Of a stretch of 64,000 nucleotides of DNA, positions 59,494 to 64,000 are shown in pieces. Below the pieces are notes generated by a model. That model did no database searches. It had not been told where the DNA came from and saw only the letters and a program-made list of their open reading frames with translations. Made by a program: the position numbers and the translations under genes. Within the stretch, counting starts at the first letter, position 1. Each line of letters starts with the position of its first letter. This DNA comes from Embiotoca jacksoni (lineage: Eukaryota; Chordata; Actinopteri; Embiotocidae): assembly GCA_022577435.1 (NCBI GenBank), contig JAKOON010000006.1, forward strand, positions 15,107,501 to 15,171,500, written 5' to 3'.

Positions 59494-60363
59494 TTTCTGG
59501 GTGTCTTCCAGAATATTAATTAAAATGTTATTATTTTTTTCACACCATCAGCAGCAGCAGTGTCCTTTTTCCGGTTAAAACTAAAAGGAAAAATAGATGC
59601 TTTGTATTTCCTGTTGCCTCCTTACTTTTGAGTAGCAACTATATATACTGTATTTATGGGATGGAGCTATTTGATGTCAAAACATGATGAGAATCCAATA
59701 TCTATCCTCCCTGTACATGGACCACTTCATGATGTTTTAACCGATCATTGAATTTTTTCCCATGCTGTGATTTGGTTATTTTAATCTTGAGCAGAAGAAA
59801 AATCTCAAATGGCGCTGTGATCCCTGAAATGGAATTTTGAGTGGATTTTTTTATTTGAATATTTTCTACAGTCTGAATAATTCACAGATTCTCGACGTAA
59901 TTCATTGACTCATTCCTAAAATCTCACCTCTCCGATGATAAACTTCCTTTGGCATGGCCCGACTGACTATCAGCACTTGCCACAGTAATTGCCGCTCGTT
60001 CAAGGATGGGACACGGCAATAAAGTTGTCAGCACATATTACAATGTCGGATAGATGAGCAGGAAGGCGCATTCTGCCTTCCTGCCCCCTCGTCTTAATGG
60101 CAGCAATCTCCTGCCTGGCATGTCCTCAGACAGACAACTCATTTCATCTTACCATTAATTGTGAACAGCCAGGGTGACATTGTGTCCATCATGGCAGCTT
60201 TATGTAAAACAGGATCCTTTGTGTGGTGCATCATAATACAGACGCGTGTCCAGCTCACCCCTGATAACATTATTTAGTCATGATGATTTGATGCTGCATT
60301 CCTGCTAAAGGTGATGCTAAGATATGCAATATTTGCAGGGTGATTACCATAAAATAAATGATG

Positions 60364-60399
<36 letters not shown>

Positions 60400-61109
60400 A
60401 CCAGTGAGAGTGGTGACAGTGTGCCAGATTGTGCGACAAAACAGCTGGTGGATATTATATTTACTCCTGTATTTCATCTAGCTGCGGCCCCTCAGGCTCG
60501 TACCCTCCTGTTTTATAGATGGCTCTCTCTGCCTTCAGTTAACACAGTATCAGCGCCTGGCCTCTGAGAATTCATTAGGGAGCACTTCCATCATACAGAC
60601 GAGCGGCACCAAAGGGACAGGCAGAGAGGGACGAATCAATTTGGAGGCATGCAGGCGCAGGTGGAATTATCCGCCTGTGTGCAAACGGAGGGCTAGCCGG
60701 CTATCGGTATATAATGTCACAGGCTGAACAAGGTGGTGGGAGGTGATTGAGCAGTTTGGGGGTCGGCGGATTGGAAGTCAAGCAGACAATGTCTGTTGTG
60801 GAGGTGGGGAACAACTGCACATCAACGTGAAGTAATGCAGTCACCTGTCTCTGCCCTGTCATGAAAAGCTGTAGTTTAACTCAAGGTGTGTAGGGGGACG
60901 GTGCAGCACACACAAAATAATGTAGCTGTTAGAAGTTAAATAAATAAATGAATAAGCTGTAGATATTTTTCAACATTTTAAAAGCATTAATGGATCATTG
61001 CAGTTTATTTCAGCGTGGTGTATTTGCCATAAATGTTGGTATCCTAGCTCCATATGTTGGTACCAAAAATCTCTCCTATATTTGTTAATCATATAAGGTT
61101 GTGAACATT
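59493..61109. other. Intergenic DNA with a possible conserved non-coding block
   Basis: The stretch 59930-60250 and, after a (A)36 run, 60400-60800 are more balanced in composition, free of simple repeats and without long frames. That is the look of conserved regulatory DNA, but no alignment is available to show it. Confidence 0.35.
60364..60398 (+). repeat. Poly(A) tract
   Basis: About 35 consecutive A. No recognisable retroelement body precedes it, so its origin is unclear. Confidence 0.9.
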
Positions 61110-61114
61110 TACTG

Positions 61115-61390
61115 TATTTAAAAGTGGACGTAGCTTCTGCGTCTGACAATTGAGGCCAGTGCGGAAGCGCCTTAGGCTGCAATACCACCGAGTGCCACTA
61201 GAAGCCCCAAAAAGCCTCAGCTCGCAAAAAATTGCTCACTCCTCCGCAGCTCATCCAAATATGATCAATTCTGGCTCCAAACTGCTCCAAACTAGCAAGA
61301 TGGCGACGGATAAAATCCAAACTCGAGGCTTCACACCAGCAGTTCACAAACCGATGGGTGACGTCACTGTTGGTTGCTGCTTGGTTGTGA
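61115..61390. mobile_element. Dispersed teleost repeat fragment
   Basis: 'aaaagtggacgtagc', 'gccttaggctgcaatacc', 'gagtgccactagaagcccc' and 'caccagcagttcacaaaccgatgggtgacgtcac' are phrases of a very common fish repeat containing 'caaaccaatgggtgacgtcac' and 'ggcgctgcaattcc'. It is probably a DNA-transposon derivative. The family is not assigned. Confidence 0.6.
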
Positions 61391-63918
61391 CTCAATTTGT
61401 ATCATAAAAATATTGAGAACTGTTGGAGGCTTTTAAGTTTTTGTTTGTTGGTTCTTGAGCAGGTATGTTTACCACGATAGAACTGTCAGAAAATTATACC
61501 TTTTCTTCAGAGTACATCTGTGCCTAAGTGCTGCCTCACAGAACCACAGCACGGCTGTGTTAGTCTTGTCTTTAAATCATTTACAACTTCAACAAAATGC
61601 CTAAATGTTGTTCTGGCCCATGTGTACTTCCAGTTACAGTTTTCACAGTCTCGAGTACCAAAGCAGAGCTTCATAGAAGAGTTCTCTGAGGCTGCCTCAA
61701 GCAAACTGTGAACCCCCACTATATCACAGCCAATGCGATAGCAAACATTTCACAACAGGCCAGGCAGAGAAGCAGATGTGTGAGTCAGTGCTTTTTGTGT
61801 GGTCTGACTGCATGTATGGAACAAAAGCATCCGTCTCTTGCAGTCGGGTGGCTTTATCTGAAAACTTTTCTGTCTCTGTACCATCCCCATACATCACCAC
61901 AGATTTTTAAACCTTTGTAGCTGCTGTAAATTATGCAGAATCAGGAACCCATCAGCTATATCCAGTTTGACTCATAAATTCGTGAAGCTGTCATTTAGCG
62001 TAAAGTATAACACAGTGAACTACAAATCCACACGGGACTGTAGCTGTTAAACTATATTTATCTTGTCACTTCATACTGTATGTACTATAGATAAAAAGAA
62101 AAGTTCATCTACATTGTCTTATATGTTTTTTTTTTTTTATCATATTAATAAGTGGTTGTATGGAAATTTTATCAATAATGGGAAGACATGATTCCTCTGG
62201 TCAGTTGGTCAGCAGGATTTCCTCACAATGTGCACACACGATAAGTAAATGTTTATTGTATTATAGCTACTTACTCTGTCAAGTATATAATGCCATTATA
62301 CAATCTCCTACAAAATGTAATTAGAGCTTGGGCATGTTCAGGCTACATCACATCGGAAGTCACCATCAAATATATAGTTATATATTTCACAGTGTATTTT
62401 CATCTTCCCACATCTTTCTATCACAACATATTTTATGAAGGCTATCTGAACTTGTCTTTATTGAAATCCAAATTGCATGTTTTATCAAAAATAAATAGAA
62501 CTTGGTTGCTTTAATCTTTAAAGTTACAAAGGAAGACAGCATGCTGGGAAATAGTGGGGAAGGAGCCCGAGCAAAATATATGGACCAGGGCTAATCATAT
62601 TTATGTTACTCTGCAGCAGATACATCTACTAAGTGAGCAAGTGAGAAAGACTGATGCTGTTTTCATGCACAAAAAGGACGATGCATCACTCCGCCTGTTT
62701 GAATAAAAAAATAAGACAAGATTTTCTCCTGTCACAATTTGATTTTCATGAAGGGATTTTTTTTTTCTTCAATAGCACAGAATGCGTGAGGATCTTTGTT
62801 CAGAGATGGATAGAGTATCTGTTTCCTTAAAGGGGAAATTTGCTAATTTTTTGTAGATGTCCACTTAGTGTTGATGGTAAATGTAGTCATCTGACGCATT
62901 AAATTCTGCAGTCTGCTCTGACTGAGAAAGCATAGTTTTTTTTCACAGTTTGCCTACATGTCCCTCACAACTACATGAAAGTACAGTGCTTGAATACTCG
63001 TCACCACTATTTGCTTAGTAGAACAAATAGTGTATCTAAGTAGGAAGTGAATTTTCTCAGGATGTAAGTGAACATTTTTATAATCAACCAAAATTTTAAA
63101 AAAACATACACAGCCTGAAGACACTGATGATCAATATCTATTGAAATTTACTGGTAATTAATAAAACAAAAAAAAAAGATCACTATCCACTGACATGAAA
63201 GATGTTTTACTCAGGCGGACGTGCACGCATGACAGGAGGTAAATAGATGCACACAAACACATAGAGGCACACTGAGAAATCCACCCCTTCTAATTAGGCG
63301 CCTGAGATGAAAATATACGAGTCCACATAATTTGTATATGGATTGATTTATATGTTATGGCTGCACCAAGACCTTTATCCCCTCTGTGTCATCTCTCCTT
63401 ACCCTCCGGCTTCTCAGCATGGGGAAGAGATGGTGCCGACATTATCATCCTGCAGAGATAATGTACATGGAAATGTCATGCCCAATGAGATCTTAACTAA
63501 CGCACTCCATCATAATGAGATCACAGTAGTCAACACATAGATTCATGAGGAATCATTTTACTTTTTAAATGGAGAACAAACTGAGTCATCTATCTTGTGA
63601 TCTAAAAGTATATGCCAGGTCTGAATCGAACAATTTGTAAAAAGTAATCATGGCATTGTCCACATTTCCCTTTCCATATTACTTCACAGCTTTTGTATCT
63701 GCCTCTTGGTCAGGTTGACGGCAGCTGATGCATCATTTAAGACTGTTGGGTGCCGTTCACTCCCCACTTCGACAATATTTATGGGCTGAGCTTGTCTGAG
63801 GCTAATGTCCTGTGTTTATTTATATAGATGAATGCATTATAAATGGTTTATAAAAAGAATGTTCTCCCACTGAACACCCCTGCTGCCTGTTTATTTTTTT
63901 TTTGATCCCATCTCTCAG
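61391..63918. other. Intergenic DNA, no supported gene
   Basis: AT-rich. The open frame at 63343-63540 and the surrounding 63270-63540 stretch have a TAATTA-containing, repeat-free look, but no product is recognisable. Confidence 0.45.
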
Positions 63919-64000
63919 GAGGCAGGAAAGATTGATGTGCAGGATGGTCGCGAGACTGATCTGTATCCCTTTCACAGACAAAATGGATGGACGCAGTGTC
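63919..64000 (+). other. Exon-like sequence cut by the window edge, unproven
   Basis: A T-rich tract followed by CCATCTCTCAG (ending 63918-63919) resembles a 3' splice site. The sequence after it is open in one frame to the window end (EAGKIDVQDGRETDLYPFHR...). I do not recognise the peptide and the stretch is too short to judge. Confidence 0.2.

Noticed and set aside
59278..59523. Open frame rich in Thr-His
   Set aside because: Product of the (CCCA)n-(CA)n repeat. The same applies to frames at 29030-29317, 46126-46356 and 54306-54542.

Overview
The window is a piece of nuclear genome from a ray-finned (teleost) fish. Genes are split by GT-AG introns, the background is AT-rich, long (CA)n tracts are frequent, and relics of several transposon types common in teleosts (Tc1/mariner, hAT, PIF/Harbinger-like, LINE tails, tRNA-derived SINEs) are scattered throughout. 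No prokaryotic, phage or CRISPR feature is present.

Gene block (1-25.6 kb). The left edge carries the last coding exon of fhip1a (+ strand, 1125-1321), a subunit of the Hook/FTS dynein-adaptor complex. Tail to tail with it lies the complete mitochondrial gatb gene (- strand). I rebuilt it as 13 exons between 24101 and 5094; the phases close exactly and give a 548-residue protein, subunit B of the Glu-tRNA(Gln) amidotransferase. The fhip1a(+)/gatb(-) order matches what I recall of human 4q31.3. Head to head with gatb, 269 bp from start codon to start codon, is an intronless, GC-rich dctpp1 (+ strand, 24371-24901; dCTP pyrophosphatase, 176 aa). The shared spacer holds two oppositely oriented ACTACAAnTCCC elements of the ZNF143/THAP11 type, so it is probably a bidirectional promoter.

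Gene-poor block (25.6-64 kb). I found no gene here that I can name. It holds microsatellites, many transposon relics and a few unexplained open or exon-like stretches. The clearest mobile-element observations are two same-orientation ~1.2-kb PIF/Harbinger-like copies (18.1-19.3 kb, inside gatb intron 3, and 46.7-47.9 kb), a 325-bp hAT-type element with an imperfect 8-bp target duplication (48477-48801), an 885-bp element with ~35-bp inverted ends (38633-39517), and a decayed Tc1 copy (50.4-51.8 kb). No new defence or biosynthetic system is visible. The most unusual biology is the gatb/dctpp1 divergent pair, where an intronless dctpp1 may be a retrocopy using the gatb promoter. Repeat assignments rest on recall of teleost repeat families, not on a search.
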